A DNA stretch of 64,000 bases from assembly GCA_963575745.1 (NCBI GenBank), contig CAUYUJ010020147.1:38501-102500 (forward strand), read 5' to 3'. Below, in pieces: positions 33,876 to 44,060 of this stretch. How positions within the stretch are numbered: position 1 is the stretch's first letter; each line of letters begins with the position of its first letter. The translations under genes and the position numbers were made by a program. Below the pieces are notes generated by a model that was not told where the DNA came from, searched no databases, and worked only from the letters and a program-made list of their open reading frames with translations. The DNA is from Prorocentrum cordatum (taxonomy: Eukaryota; Sar; Dinophyceae; Prorocentrales; Prorocentraceae).

Positions 33876-34497
33876 TTAAGCTTGGCGTGTCGCTCCGCTG
33901 GTTCTGTTTCACCACGCCTGGGCGCGACACGCTATCCACTTCCCCGTCCCCGGGCGTCCACGTTCCGAGTCGTTCCGAATTAGCCTCCCGCCCCGCGGAG
34001 TGGAGCTGCGCGCTAGGCAACAGTTCCCGACCGCACATCCGTCCGTCCACCGCTTTGGGACGTCGGCTCCCCAGGCGGCGCACACGCGTACACGCCATGC
34101 ACCCCCGGCCTCGGACAAGGGCCGCCGAATAAGTAAGGAACACTTGCGTTTCAAAAGTGGCTCGGGGATTCCTCAGGTTTGCATGCGTTCCGATTTTTTG
34201 GGGCGGCGAGCCCCCCCAGTGCCCCTTCGGACTTCATGGGCTTCTTTGGACAAGAGGGGCCTCGTTGCTGATCTGTCGTCCCCTGGGCCAGCGGCCCGAT
34301 TGTCGTTCCTGTCCCTCTCTCGCGGGCCCTCTCGTGGAGCTCCCAGGCCTGCTCCCAGGAGAGCGATTTTTTGTCCCCGACCTCGTGGAGGGCTTCCCGT
34401 TGTGCGTCCCCCATGATGGGGTGAGTCTGGGGGGGCTGCCCCTCGGACGCTGGCTCCGGACACGGGGCGGAAGAGCGGCAGAAGACGGCCGAAGTCG

Positions 34498-34680
34498 GGG
34501 GTGGACAGAACCCCCAATAGTGACACGTCGATTAGTGAATTGTCCGTTTTCGGTTTTGGAGAGGGCGCCGTGGCCGTTATTTTCCAGGCTTGCGACCGCC
34601 AAGTTTGGGCCTCAGGTCGTTTTCATTAAACCACCTTTTACTAAAGGGGTGTTTGTCCATTCCCGAAGGGTGGCCCCAGG
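34498..34680. repeat. R8 dispersed repeat, copy 3
   Basis: Matches 24545-24735 through TGACACGTCGATTAGTGAAT, GTCCGTTTTCGGTTT, GTGGCCGTTATTTTCC and TTTACTAAAGGGGTGTTTGT. Confidence 0.75.
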
Positions 34681-35570
34681 ACAACCCGAGAGCGCTCGAG
34701 GAGCTCCCGAGGCTGTTTCAAGACGGGCCCGGAGGCCCCCCACGATGCCCCGCGAGGCCCCCAGGAGGACCCCGAAGAGGCGGAAAGCATAGAATTCCCT
34801 TTTGAAGGCGTGCGTGTTTAGGCTGTTCCCTTTCTGGTCCCCGCACCGTCCACGACGGCCCAAGATGTCCCGAAGATCTACCCAAGGCTGCCCAAGAGGT
34901 TCCCAAGAGAGCCCCAAAATAGTCCAAGAGGCCCGCGGAACCGAGCGGAAGATGACAGAAGACAGCGGAAGCATGCCGTAAGTTTGCAGTTGCGGCCCCC
35001 AGCGCGCTTGAAGAGGCCCTGGAGAATCCTGAGATGACCCAAGAGCGTTCAAAGAGCCTTCAAGATAGCTCCAGGAAGGCCCTAGAAGTCCCCAAGATGC
35101 CCCAAGGAGTTCTCCAAGATGATCCCGAAGAGGCGAGCATCAATCCATTCCCTTTTGGAAACGTACAAACGTTTGTTGGTTGCTATCTTCATTTGCTGTC
35201 ATCAAAGTTCCACGACGGTCCAAGAGGTCCTCGAGATCGGCCCAAGGTTGTCCAAGAGGGCCCCAAGAGAGCCCTAATACGGTCCAAGAGGGCTCCAAGA
35301 CAGGCCAGGAGAGCCCCACGACAGCCCAAGAGAGGCTCCAGAGGGCTCCAACTGGCTCCCGAGAGAACCCATAGATCGGCCCAAGATAGCCCAGGAGGCC
35401 CCAAAGAGTCCGAAGACAGCCCAAAAGAGATTCCAGTTGGCCCCAAAAGGCTCACAAGAGAACCCTGTGAGCACCACAGAGGGCCCCCAGGAGGTCCAAG
35501 CGATCTCCCAGAGCGCCCCAAGACGGCCCCAGCCCCCCAAGACGGGCGGGGGCCCCAGGCAGCCCAGACG
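34681..35570 (-). repeat. CTCTTGGGGC-type degenerate short repeat, block 3
   Basis: About 900 bases with GCCCCAAGA, GTCCAAGAG, GCTCCAAGA and CCCGAGAGA recurring irregularly; largest block of this motif. The interval resembles two related halves (34830-35050 and 35190-35470), each preceded by CCTTTTGAAGGCGTGCGTG or CCTTTTGGAAACGTACAAACG and a PyGCTGT-like word. Confidence 0.65.
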
Positions 35571-35796
35571 GGCCCGAGTCCCTTCTTGCTCTGTCTCACT
35601 TCCTTTTCTCGGTTCCCCGTTTCGTGCCTCCTTACCCTCGTCAGGAACCACGTCGAGGCTTCAATCAGGCAAGGCTTCATGCAGGACGCGGACACCGCGG
35701 GAACAAACCAATACGGCTCCGTGTGTCCAGCTCTCGCCTGACAAATCTCTAGGCCCACTCCAAGGAAACCCTGAGAAGCACCACTGGACTTTTGTG

Positions 35797-35972
35797 TACA
35801 GTCAACCCGCATAGTAAGGATGGACAACCTCCCCAAGGGTACCGTTGCATCCTTGCATTCTCGGCCCATCCTTGGCCGCTTTCGCTGGTCGCGCCCCGCT
35901 CGAAAACTTCGAAACGGGCGTCCAAGGCCCTTGCATCCTTATCGCGCATCCTTACTGTACGGGCTGACTGTA
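35797..35972. mobile_element. R5 family TA-flanked MITE, copy 2
   Basis: TA then CAGTCAACCCGCATAGTAAG at the left, and CTTACTGTACGGGCTGACTG then TA at the right. About 93 percent identical by eye to 7834-8009 over the whole 176 bases, so both copies are relatively young. Confidence 0.85.
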
Positions 35973-36274
35973 CCTCCTCCGATACGTCCCGTCCGATGCG
36001 CATCCCACAGGCTTCCCGGGTGCCCAGGAACGGCCCCGCTTCGCACGCTCCCAACGTGCAGTCGAGAAACACAGCCGCACAGACAAAGCCTTCGGGGTGA
36101 CCACAGCGATTACACGAACTTGCAAAGCAGCCTTTCACACAGCCATGAGCGGCCTACTTCGGCCTCCGTGGAATCGCAGAACGCGGGGACGCACAAAGTT
36201 CTAAGATCAAGGGTCGTGGCTCTATCAGCTTTCACACTGGGCGATTTTGCGTCGTCCCCCCCCCCCCCGGGGGC

Positions 36275-36425
36275 CGAAACATTGACTCTTAGGGCCCTCT
36301 TGGGGCGCTCTTGGGGCCCTCTTGTGGCGCTCTTGGACGCTCTTGGGACCATCTTGGGCCCCTTCTGGGGCCTTCCTGGGGCTTCCCTGGGCCATCTTGG
36401 AGCCATCCTAAGGCATCGGAAGGCC
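36275..36425 (+). repeat. CTCTTGGGGC-type degenerate short repeat, block 4
   Basis: CTCTTGGGGCG, CTCTTGGGGCC, CTCTTGTGGCG and CTCTTGGACG in succession at 12-15 base spacing: the cleanest example of the motif. Confidence 0.75.
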
Positions 36426-36499
36426 GTTTGAAGTGCAAAGGCGAGAAGGCCACAAATCATAGATTTGATAGACCGCGCTCGTGGGGCCCGACAGACTAG

Positions 36500-36850
36500 A
36501 AGGGGGGCCCCAGCTGGAAGCTACCCCCCTCCCCCCTTCCTTGCTAAAGCGGGGGGGGGGCTTCGGAAGCCCCCCCCCCACCCTCCCCTTTTCGTGGTCC
36601 GGAAAGGGGGGGGGGGCTTCCAAGCTACCCCCCCCTCCCTCCCTTTAATTGAGCCGGGTGAGCCACCCCCCCCCCTTTGAAAGGGGGGGAGGCTTTGGAA
36701 GCTACCCCCCCCCCCTCCTTTTCGTGCCGGAAAGGGGGGGGGGGCTTCCAAGCTGCCCCCCCCCCCTCCCTCCTTTTAATGGAGCTGGGTGAGCCACCCC
36801 CTCCCTTTGAAAGGGGGGGGAAAGCCCCCCCCCAGCTCCCGGAGCCATCG
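36500..36850. repeat. G/C-homopolymer array with AGCTTCCA-type linkers, block 1
   Basis: Runs of 7-13 G or C are separated by GGCTTCCAAGCTACC, GAGCCGGGTGAGCCACC and CTTTTCGTGG linkers. Unit length is about 70-130 bases, varying with the homopolymers. Related to 40760-41225. Confidence 0.8.
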
Positions 36851-36879
36851 CCCTCCCTTTCGTTTCCATGTATTCCTGC

Positions 36880-37440
36880 CCCTCTCCCTCCTCCTCTTCT
36901 TCCTTTTGCCTCCTCCTCTTCCTCGTCCTCCTCATCCTCCTCATACTCATCATCGTCATCATCATCATCATCATCATCCTCCTCATCATCATCATCGTAC
37001 TCCCCCGCGGGTCCTTCCGTTCAGTTCCTCCTCCTCCTCCTCCTCCTTGGTTTTCTCTTCCTCCTCCATTTTTCCCTCCTCCTCCTCCTCCTCATCATCA
37101 TCATCATCATCATCAACATCATCCTCCTCTTCCTCCTCCTCCTCCTCGTCCTCCTCCTCCTCGTTATCCTCCTCCTCCGTTTCCCCATCCTCCTCCTCCC
37201 TCTCCTCCTTCCTCCTTCTCCTCCTCCTCCCTCTCCTCCTCCTCCCTCTCCTCCTCCTCCTCCTCCTCCCTCCTCCTCCTCCTCCTCCCTCCTCCTCCTC
37301 CTCCTCCTCCTCCTCCTCCTCCTCCTCCCTCCTCCTCCTCCTCTTTTTCCTCCTTCTCCTCCCCCCCTCCCCCTCCTCATTCTCTCCGCCTCCTTCTCCT
37401 CCTCCTCCTCCTCCTCCTCCTCCCTCTCCTCCTCCTCCTA
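36880..37440. repeat. TCC and TCA microsatellite complex
   Basis: Interleaved TCC, TCATCA and CTTCC repeats, nearly all pyrimidine. Confidence 0.9.
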
Positions 37441-37539
37441 CATTACTCCATATGAATACTACTCTCCCTCTTCCCCTGATGACGTCTTTTGCGTATTCGC
37501 CCCCCCCCCCCCCCGCGTACTGTTTTTTTTACACACGAT

Positions 37540-37740
37540 TTCCCGGAGTTGGGTTTTCGCATGCGTTTTTTCCAAATGCTGCTCTCGCTGAGGCGCTGGC
37601 CTCATTTCTGCTCCCGAATCGTTCCATATCGTGCTCCCGCTGCAGCGTGGGCCTCATTTTCGAATCGGTGTTTTGCCTCCGTCGTTCAGGATGGCGTTCT
37701 CGCCCCAGCGCGGGCCTCTTTCTCGCGCGCCCATCCGCCC
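37540..37740. repeat. Degenerate tandem repeat of about 62 bp
   Basis: Three units sharing TCGCTGAGGCGCTGGCCTCAT, CCGCTGCAGCGTGGGCCTCA and CGCCCCAGCGCGGGCCTC at their centres. Confidence 0.5.
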
Positions 37741-37779
37741 GCCACCACCGCGCCGCACCACGCCCCGCCCCGCCGCACG

Positions 37780-37927
37780 CACACCCACCGCCACTTCCAC
37801 CCACCAACGCACGCACGCACGCACGCGCACCACCACCGCGCACCGCCACCACCACCGCACTACCCCACCCACCACCACCACGCTACACCGCGTCACACCA
37901 CATCACACGCGCGCACACACAGACACA

Positions 37928-37979
<52 letters not shown>

Positions 37980-38013
37980 CACGCACACACACACACACAC
38001 ATACCACACACAC

Positions 38014-38053
<40 letters not shown>

Positions 38054-38235
38054 CACCACACACACACACACACACCACCGCCATCACGCACGTACGCACC
38101 TGGCCCACCACCAAACCACCAAGACGCCACACCACGTCACACCACAGCACACGCGCACACACGCACACACACACATACACACCACCACCACAACAACCAC
38201 AACCACGCACACACGCACGCACGAACGCGCACCAC
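37780..38235. repeat. ACGC and AC microsatellite complex
   Basis: CCACCAACG, then a pure ACGC run (37920-37980), then AC runs (37985-38070), then mixed CACC and ACGC. His/Thr/Arg frames here are artefacts. Confidence 0.95.
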
Positions 38236-38369
38236 CACCCACTACGCACACGCGCGCGGAGCCACAGGTCCGCTACGACACGCGTCCGCGGATAGAGAAA
38301 ATCAGCGCCATGGTAAGGGATGGGAGGGAGGGGTAGGATGTCAGATGTTGACGCGAGCGCACCTAACTT

Positions 38370-38452
38370 GTCCTCCTCCTCCTCCTCCTCCTCCTCCTCC
38401 TCCTCCTCCCCCTCCGCCTCCCCCATCCTCCGCCTCCTCCTCCCCCAGCTGG
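38370..38452. repeat. TCC microsatellite
   Basis: Short TCC run with CCGCCTCC variants at the end. Confidence 0.85.
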
Positions 38453-38640
38453 CCGCCGTCTTACACGAACACTGCCAAACCCGACGGGCTGGCGTTCTCC
38501 GAATTACACTTCGTGCAACTTTCGGGGGGGAATAGTATTTTTCCCAACCCTCCTTGGTTGGGTATTCGTTTTGAATAGAGCAGTGTGGTCTCCACTTCCT
38601 CCTTCCCGTCCCGTCTCCCTCTTGCCTCCTCCTGTCTTGC

Positions 38641-39165
38641 CTGCGGGGGGCTGCGATCTGTGAAACTGTCGCCACTTTCGAGGCTTGCTGGGGGGCCCAG
38701 CACAGTGACGCCACGGGCGGACCCAAATTAGACCTCGCCATCCCTGGGGGGTTGCGATCTGTGAAACTGTCGCCACTTTCGAGGCCTGCTGGGGGGCCCA
38801 GCACAGTGACGCCACGGGCGGACCCAAATTAGACCTCGCCATCCCTGGGGGGCTGCGATCTGTGAAACTGTCGCCACTTTCGAGGCCTGCTGGGGGGCCC
38901 AGCACAGTGACGCCACGGGCGGACCGAAATTAGACCTCGCCATCCCTGGGGGGCTGCGATCTGTGAAACTGTCGCCACTTTCGAGGCCTGCTGGGGGGCC
39001 CAGCACAGTGACGCCACGGGCGGTCCCAAATTAGACCTCGCCATCCCTGGGGGGCTGCGATCTGTGAAACCGTCGCCACTTTCGAGTCCTGCTGGGGGGC
39101 CCAGCACAGTGACTCCACGCGCGGACCCAAATCAGACCTCGCCATCCCTGGGGGGCTGCGATCTG
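38641..39165. repeat. 101-bp satellite array A
   Basis: Exact 101-base period: CAGCACAGTGACGCCACGGG begins at 38698, 38799, 38900, 39001 and 39102. Each unit also contains GGGGGCTGCGATCTGTGAAA and TGTCGCCACTTTCGAGGCC. Copies differ at only a few bases. The array ends at about 39165. Confidence 0.95.
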
Positions 39166-39754
39166 AGATCCCCGCTTTCGAAGTGGCTAGGGTTGCTCAG
39201 GGATTGCAACTAATCAGCTTTATCTAGTCCTTGTCCTGAAGCCAGTGTCCTGCGAGTCTCCCGAATTCCGTCTGCAGACATATGTAACCCTCGCTCCGTC
39301 ATCGCCCCCCTTATAAAGTGTCCTAAACTATTTGCGCCCCGCGTTTGCGCAGGGGTTGGGTACGTCGCCAGGGTAATTTTTCGTTCCCGGGCGTTGGCAC
39401 GGGACGAGTTGAATGATACACTTGCGTTGCAATCGATTGCAATCCATTGGATTGCAAACGATTCGATTGCAATCCATTGGATTGCAATCGATTGGATTGC
39501 AATCGGTTGAATTGCAATCGATTCAATCGATTGGATTGCAGGGGAGGGACAGGACGGAAGGGAGGGAGGGGAGGAGAGGGAGGGGAGGGAGGAGATGGAA
39601 CGAAGGGTGGGGAGGGAGGGGAGGGAGCGGATGGAGGTGGGGAGGGGGATTGCAGTGGAATGGAGTGCAATCGATTGCAAGCGATTCGATTGGGATTTTC
39701 GATCGTCGATCGTTGATCGTCGATCGTCCATCCTCGATCGTGGATTGTTCATTG
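39166..39754. repeat. Unique spacer of the 960-bp higher-order repeat, copy 1
   Basis: Contains a degenerate ATTGCAATCGATT array (39425-39540), a purine-rich GGGAGGGGAGGG tract (39541-39650) and GATCGTC heptamers (39697-39740). Repeated almost exactly at 40126-40714. No coding call. Confidence 0.95.
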
Positions 39755-40125
39755 GGGGCCCAGCACAGTGACGCCACGGGCGGACCGAAATTTGACCTCG
39801 CCATCCCTGGGGGGCTGCGATCTGTGAAACTGTCGCCACTTTCGAGGCCTGCTGGGGGGCCCAGCACAGTGACGCCACGGGCGGACCAAATTAGACCTCG
39901 CCATCCCTGGGGGGCTGCGATCTGTGAAACTGTCGCCACTTTCGAGGCCTGCTGGGGGGCCCAGCACAGTGACGCCACGGGCGGACCCAAATTAGACCTC
40001 GCCATCCCTGGGGGGCTGCGATCTGTGAAACTGTCGCCACTTTCGAGGCCTGCTGGGGGGCCCAGCACAGTGACGCCACGGCGGACCCAAATTAGACCTC
40101 GCCATCCCTGGGGGGCTGCGATCTG
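39755..40125. repeat. 101-bp satellite array B
   Basis: Units begin at 39761, 39862, 39962 and 40063; one 100-base step reflects a single-base deletion in GCGGACCAAA. Same sequence as array A. Confidence 0.95.
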
Positions 40126-40714
40126 AGATCCCCGCTTTCGAAGTGGCTAGGGTTGCTCAGGGATTGCAACTAATCAGCTTTATCTAGTCCTTGTCCTGAA
40201 GCCAGTGTCCTGCGAGTCTCCCGAATTCCGTCTGCAGACATATGTAACCCTCGCTCCGTCATCGCCCCCCTTATAAAGTGTCCTAAACTATTTGCGCCCC
40301 GCGTTTGCGCAGGGGTTGGGTACGTCGCCAGGGTAATTTTTCGTTCCCGGGCGTTGGCACGGGACGAGTTGAATGATACACTTGCGTTGCAATCGATTGC
40401 AATCCATTGGATTGCAAACGATTCGATTGCAATCCATTGGATTGCAATCGATTGGATTGCAATCGGTTGAATTGCAATCGATTCAATCGATTGGATTGCA
40501 GGGGAGGGACAGGACGGAAGGGAGGGAGGGGAGGAGAGGGAGGGGAGGGAGGAGATGGAACGAAGGGTGTGGAGGGAGGGGAGGGAGCGGAGGGAGGTGG
40601 GGAGGGGGATTGCAGTGGAATGGAGTGCAATCGATTGCAAGCGATTCGATTGGGATTTTCGATCGTCGATCGTTGATCGTCGATCGTCCATCCTCGATCG
40701 TGGATTGTTCATTT
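40126..40714. repeat. Unique spacer of the 960-bp higher-order repeat, copy 2
   Basis: Aligned at an offset of exactly 960 bases, 39121-39754 and 40081-40714 differ at only two positions noticed by eye (39610/40570 and 39632/40592). The unit is therefore a very recent duplication or an assembly artefact. Confidence 0.95.
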
Positions 40715-40759
40715 TGGATCGTCGGCGAAAGGGAGGGCGGAGGCTCCGGGGGCTGGGCG

Positions 40760-41225
40760 GCCAAAGGGGGCAAGGGGGGGGGGCAAGCTTCCAAGCCCCC
40801 CCCCCCTTTGGCACAAAGGGGGGGAGGGGGGTGGGAGCTTCCAGCAGGGCGGCTCCAAGGGAGGGGGGCGGTAGCTTAAGCACCCCCCCGGGGGTAGGGG
40901 GGGGTAGCTTCCGGGGCGGCCAAAGGGGGGTGGGGGGTGGGTAGCTTCCAAGCCCCCCTCCCCCTTTGCACGAAAGGGGGGGAGGGGGGGGGTAGCTTCC
41001 AGCAGGGCAGCGCCAAGGGAGGGGGGGGTGGCTTAAGCACCCCCCCCCTTTGGAAAGGGAGGGAGGGGGGGGTAGCTTCCGGGGAGGGCCCAAGGGGGGA
41101 GGGGGGTAGTTGTAAGCCCCCCCCCCCCCCTTGCAAAAAAAGGGGGGGAGGGGGGGGGTGCTTCCAACAAGGGCGGCTCAAGGGAGGGGGGGGTAGCTTA
41201 AGCCTAGCCCCCCTCCCCTTTGCTC
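40760..41225. repeat. G/C-homopolymer array, block 2, period about 160 bp
   Basis: Three units begin near 40786, 40946 and 41107, each CTTCCAAGCCCCCC-like, then CTTTGCACGAAAGGGGG, GCTTCCAGCAGGG, CCAAGGGAGG and TAGCTTAAGC. C-runs pair with G-runs within each unit, so each can form a hairpin. Confidence 0.85.
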
Positions 41226-41254
41226 GGGCCCTGTGGGCGCGCTCTCTCACAGAT

Positions 41255-41460
41255 TTCCTGTACATGTTGGAAGGGTTTTGGCCTTTGGCCTCTTGGCGGG
41301 GTCCTTGGGAAGCTCTGTGGCTGCTTGCAGCCGTCTTGGGACTGCCATGGCGCCTCCTGGAGGCATGTTGTAAGCTGTATTGCGCTGACTTGTGCGATCT
41401 TGGCGCTTGGGTTATCTGGGGCCCTCTTGGGCCATCTTGTGCCATTTTGGACGCTCTAGC
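41255..41460 (+). repeat. CTCTTGGGGC-type degenerate short repeat, block 5
   Basis: CCTCTTGGCGG, TCCTTGGGAAG, CATCTTGTGCC and CCTCTTGGGCC recur irregularly. The block directly follows the homopolymer array, as block 4 directly precedes homopolymer block 1. Confidence 0.55.
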
Positions 41461-42788
41461 GACCAGTGACCGGACCCGTCCAGACCCAGGATGAGGGGGA
41501 GAGGTAAACCTCTGCCCAAAGGGAAAGGAGGCGGTTGGAATAACTATCTCCTTGAAAAAATTGCCTAAAGGACTGGTGGGGTTCAATACTTTCCCAGCCA
41601 TGCGGTGTTTGTTCGGGCTCCGGGACCGTCACAAGACGGTTCGGGATAAAAGCGACGGCCTTGCGGAGGGGTCGGGCTTTCTTCATGGAGGGCGAGGGGT
41701 GGGGGCGCATCGAGCAAGTTACGATTTCAAGACATCGGATGTAAAGGGTCCCAGGAACACAAATGAATAGATATAAATCCAAGGATTCTCAATATGCTTC
41801 CATATTGCTTGGATGTTCGTCCTCCCCCCCACGTCCTACATTTCCAAATTTTTCCTTGGGATCGATGATTAGTTGTGTATGTATGTTTCCCGCCCCCCCC
41901 CACTCGTGAGGATGTCTGGGGAAGGTGGCCAGGAGGAGGAGGAGGAGGACCATAAGCGACGAGGAGCAGGTGACATCTCTCACTAGCTCCGGTGCCCTTC
42001 AACAGTCAGCGGAGGTCCCCTAGAGCCTCTAACGAAAGACTGGACGACTCTTATTCAAACGACTTGCGGACATGAGATCAGATAAACCGAGGTGAATCGA
42101 TGTTGATGTACGTCCAGGTTATTCCAGGCAGATCCAGAGATATCCAGACAACTAAATCTGGATAAACCGTCGAGGATCCAACGCGAGTAGAGGTACAGCA
42201 AAAGTCGTTACGTAATTGACCGCAGAAGCTTCGGGAGGCTTCCCTAGGCACCAGGAAGGCTGGAAACCACCCCAGGCGCACAAATTAAGAATTCTAATCT
42301 CGAACGCTCGAGCCCAAACAGACGGCCCGACCTGACAGACATCCGATGTCCTGATTTGTCCCCGACTTTGCGGAGTTGTTCCCATTCAGCACACTCGGGT
42401 GGTCTGGGGAGTACCCTTTTCAATTTGGCCCGGCCATGGGCGGAACGCCCGCGGAGCCCGGCGGAAGTCCGGCTTAGAAGTGCGGCGCCACTCTTGCCAC
42501 GGGCGGTCCCAGGGTGGTCGAAGAGGGCAGAGCGCCGAAAGAACGGTGTGAGACTCAAGCGACGGCCTCCAGACGGTCCACGAAGCACTGACAACGCCTC
42601 AAGAGATGTCCACGAGGCCCTCCAAGAGAAGTCCCCGAGCGGCAAACATCATGCCTTTTCATGAGCCAGCGGTTCTGAAGCAGCCCGACAGATTCCCAAG
42701 AACCGATGGTTCTCGAGAATTGTCGGGCTCCCGCCTCTCCCGCCGCCGCCACGGCCATCATCTCCCTCGTCGCCGTCGTTCTCTGGAC
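41461..42788. other. No gene recognised
   Basis: Mixed composition, less repetitive than its neighbours. No frame with a recognisable domain. GATCCAGAGATATCCAGA near 42130 is a short palindromic patch. Confidence 0.4.
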
Positions 42789-42795
42789 ACAAGTC

Positions 42796-42944
42796 AGGGG
42801 GCCTCGTGCGAACCCTACCCCTACCCCCCACGATTTCTGAGGGGGGGGGGGGTCACTTCGCTCAGGACCTCCCGCACGAAGTGAACCCCACCCTCCCTCT
42901 CAGAAATCGTGTGGGGTAGGGGTAGGGTTCGCACGAGGCCCCCT
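42796..42944. mobile_element. Long foldback (MITE-like) element
   Basis: Arms of about 47 bases (AGGGGGCCTCGTGCGAACCC at the left; GGGTTCGCACGAGGCCCCCT at the right) differ at only one or two bases. The loop contains a second pairing, TCACTTCG with CGAAGTGA. ACAAGT is directly repeated just outside both ends (42789-42794 and 42945-42950). Confidence 0.8.
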
Positions 42945-43145
42945 ACAAGTGCCCGTGCCCTGTACCTCCTGCACGAGCCCCGGCATGCCCCCCCCCCCAT
43001 CCCCTCCCGTGGGAAGCGCGGACCGCACGGGAACGAACCGGCGACACTCTGCATGCATCCTCTTCAGCTCATTTTGCCATGTTTGAGAAGCCATGCCAGG
43101 TCGGGGCTCGTGGCGCTGCCAGGCTCGGGTCCCTGGACGTCTTCT

Positions 43146-43303
43146 GTCGGGCCTGTCCCCCTGTACAGGGGGAAGGTTCAAAACTAGTACCAACATCTTA
43201 GGGGGACGATATTTGTTTATATTGTTTCTGCGTGCTTTTCTGATATCTCTCTACTATGTTAATTTTTTCGTCTGAAATCCCCCTGTAGGGGGACATGCCC
43301 GAC
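43146..43303. mobile_element. R2 family MITE-like element, copy 4
   Basis: GTCGGGCCTGTCCCCCTGTA at the left; CCTGTAGGGGGACATGCCCG at the right. The core contains TTTGTTTATATTG and TTAATTTTTTCGTC. Confidence 0.85.
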
Positions 43304-43349
43304 CTAAGGGAAGTCCCGAACTTTCACGGGGGGGGGAGGGCAGCTTTAA

Positions 43350-43661
43350 GTCGGGCCTGTCCCTCTACAGGAGGAATATTCCAAAGTAGTAAACATTAGT
43401 CGGGGGACGATGTTTTGAGTATCTTTAGAGCATCTGGGGGTATTTGTTGACTATGCTCCACTTTTCGTCCCAAATCCCCCTGTATCACCGAGCGCGTTCC
43501 ACTACTCGCAAAGTGCCTGCTCGCAAACGCCCGAAGAACAGATGTCTCCCCCGGCGTGATTTATCGCCAACCCCCCCGCGGTGGAGATCCAGGCCTTTGG
43601 CGAGTCGTCACTCTTGCGAGTCGTGGAGCGCGCTTGCCCACTGTAGGAGGACAGGCCCGAC
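43350..43661. mobile_element. R2 family MITE-like element, copy 5, interrupted
   Basis: Left end GTCGGGCCTGTCCCTCTACA, right end GGAGGACAGGCCCGAC. The element is 312 bases rather than about 150 because a second element sits at 43485-43640 in its right part. Confidence 0.85.
43485..43645. mobile_element. MITE nested in an R2 copy
   Basis: Ends GAGCGCGTTCCACTACTCGC and the approximate complement of CTTGCGAGTCGTGGAGCGCG form an inverted repeat of 20-26 bases. CTGTA is duplicated at 43480-43484 and 43641-43645. Removing the insert plus one CTGTA restores the R2 right end. Confidence 0.75.
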
Positions 43662-43783
43662 GTAAGGCCAGCTTCTTATCCCTGGTCGCCTGCGCTGGCC
43701 GCCCCAGAGGGGCCCGCCGGCGGCACCGCGGGCAGCCCAGGCAGCAACAACCACACGCTGCCCTACCCCTTTCGGGGACCCCT

Positions 43784-44060
43784 CGCCGACCTGTCGGCGA
43801 GGCACCGTCGATTCCGGAGGAAAACACACACAGACACAATGAATCGTCGATTCCCCAGAAAATAGGGGAACATATGGGATAAGTGGGGGGGAAGACGGAA
43901 ACCCAGAACATATAGGGAAACATGGAGGAACCGGTTATTTGTGTCTGTTTATTTATGTGTCCCAGGGCCCCTTCATCGATGCCAGGTCATGGCCTTCCCC
44001 CCCCTCGCCGACCTGTCGGCGAGGCATCGTCGATTCCAGGTCATGGCCTTCCCCCCCCCC
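43784..44060. repeat. Repeated hairpin CCTCGCCGAC-CT-GTCGGCGAGG and local duplication
   Basis: The perfect 10-base hairpin followed by GCAYCGTCGATTCC occurs at about 43784 and 43999. GCCAGGTCATGGCCTTCCCC is also doubled (43981 and 44037). Confidence 0.75.
43812..43968. repeat. R12 dispersed repeat, copy 1
   Basis: GAATCGTCGATTCCCCAG, ACATATGG and TTTGTGTCTGTTTATTTATG occur in the same order at 45385-45550. The outer parts (AACACACACAGACACAATGA and TTTGTGTCTGTTTATTTATGTG) are roughly complementary, so this may be a MITE. Confidence 0.6.

Noticed and set aside
36789-38336. 515-residue Ser/Pro/His/Thr frame
   Set aside because: Spans TCC, AC and ACGC microsatellites; no domain outside low complexity.
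38641-40125. CRISPR array
   Set aside because: The repeats are contiguous 101-bp satellite units without unique spacers of uniform length.
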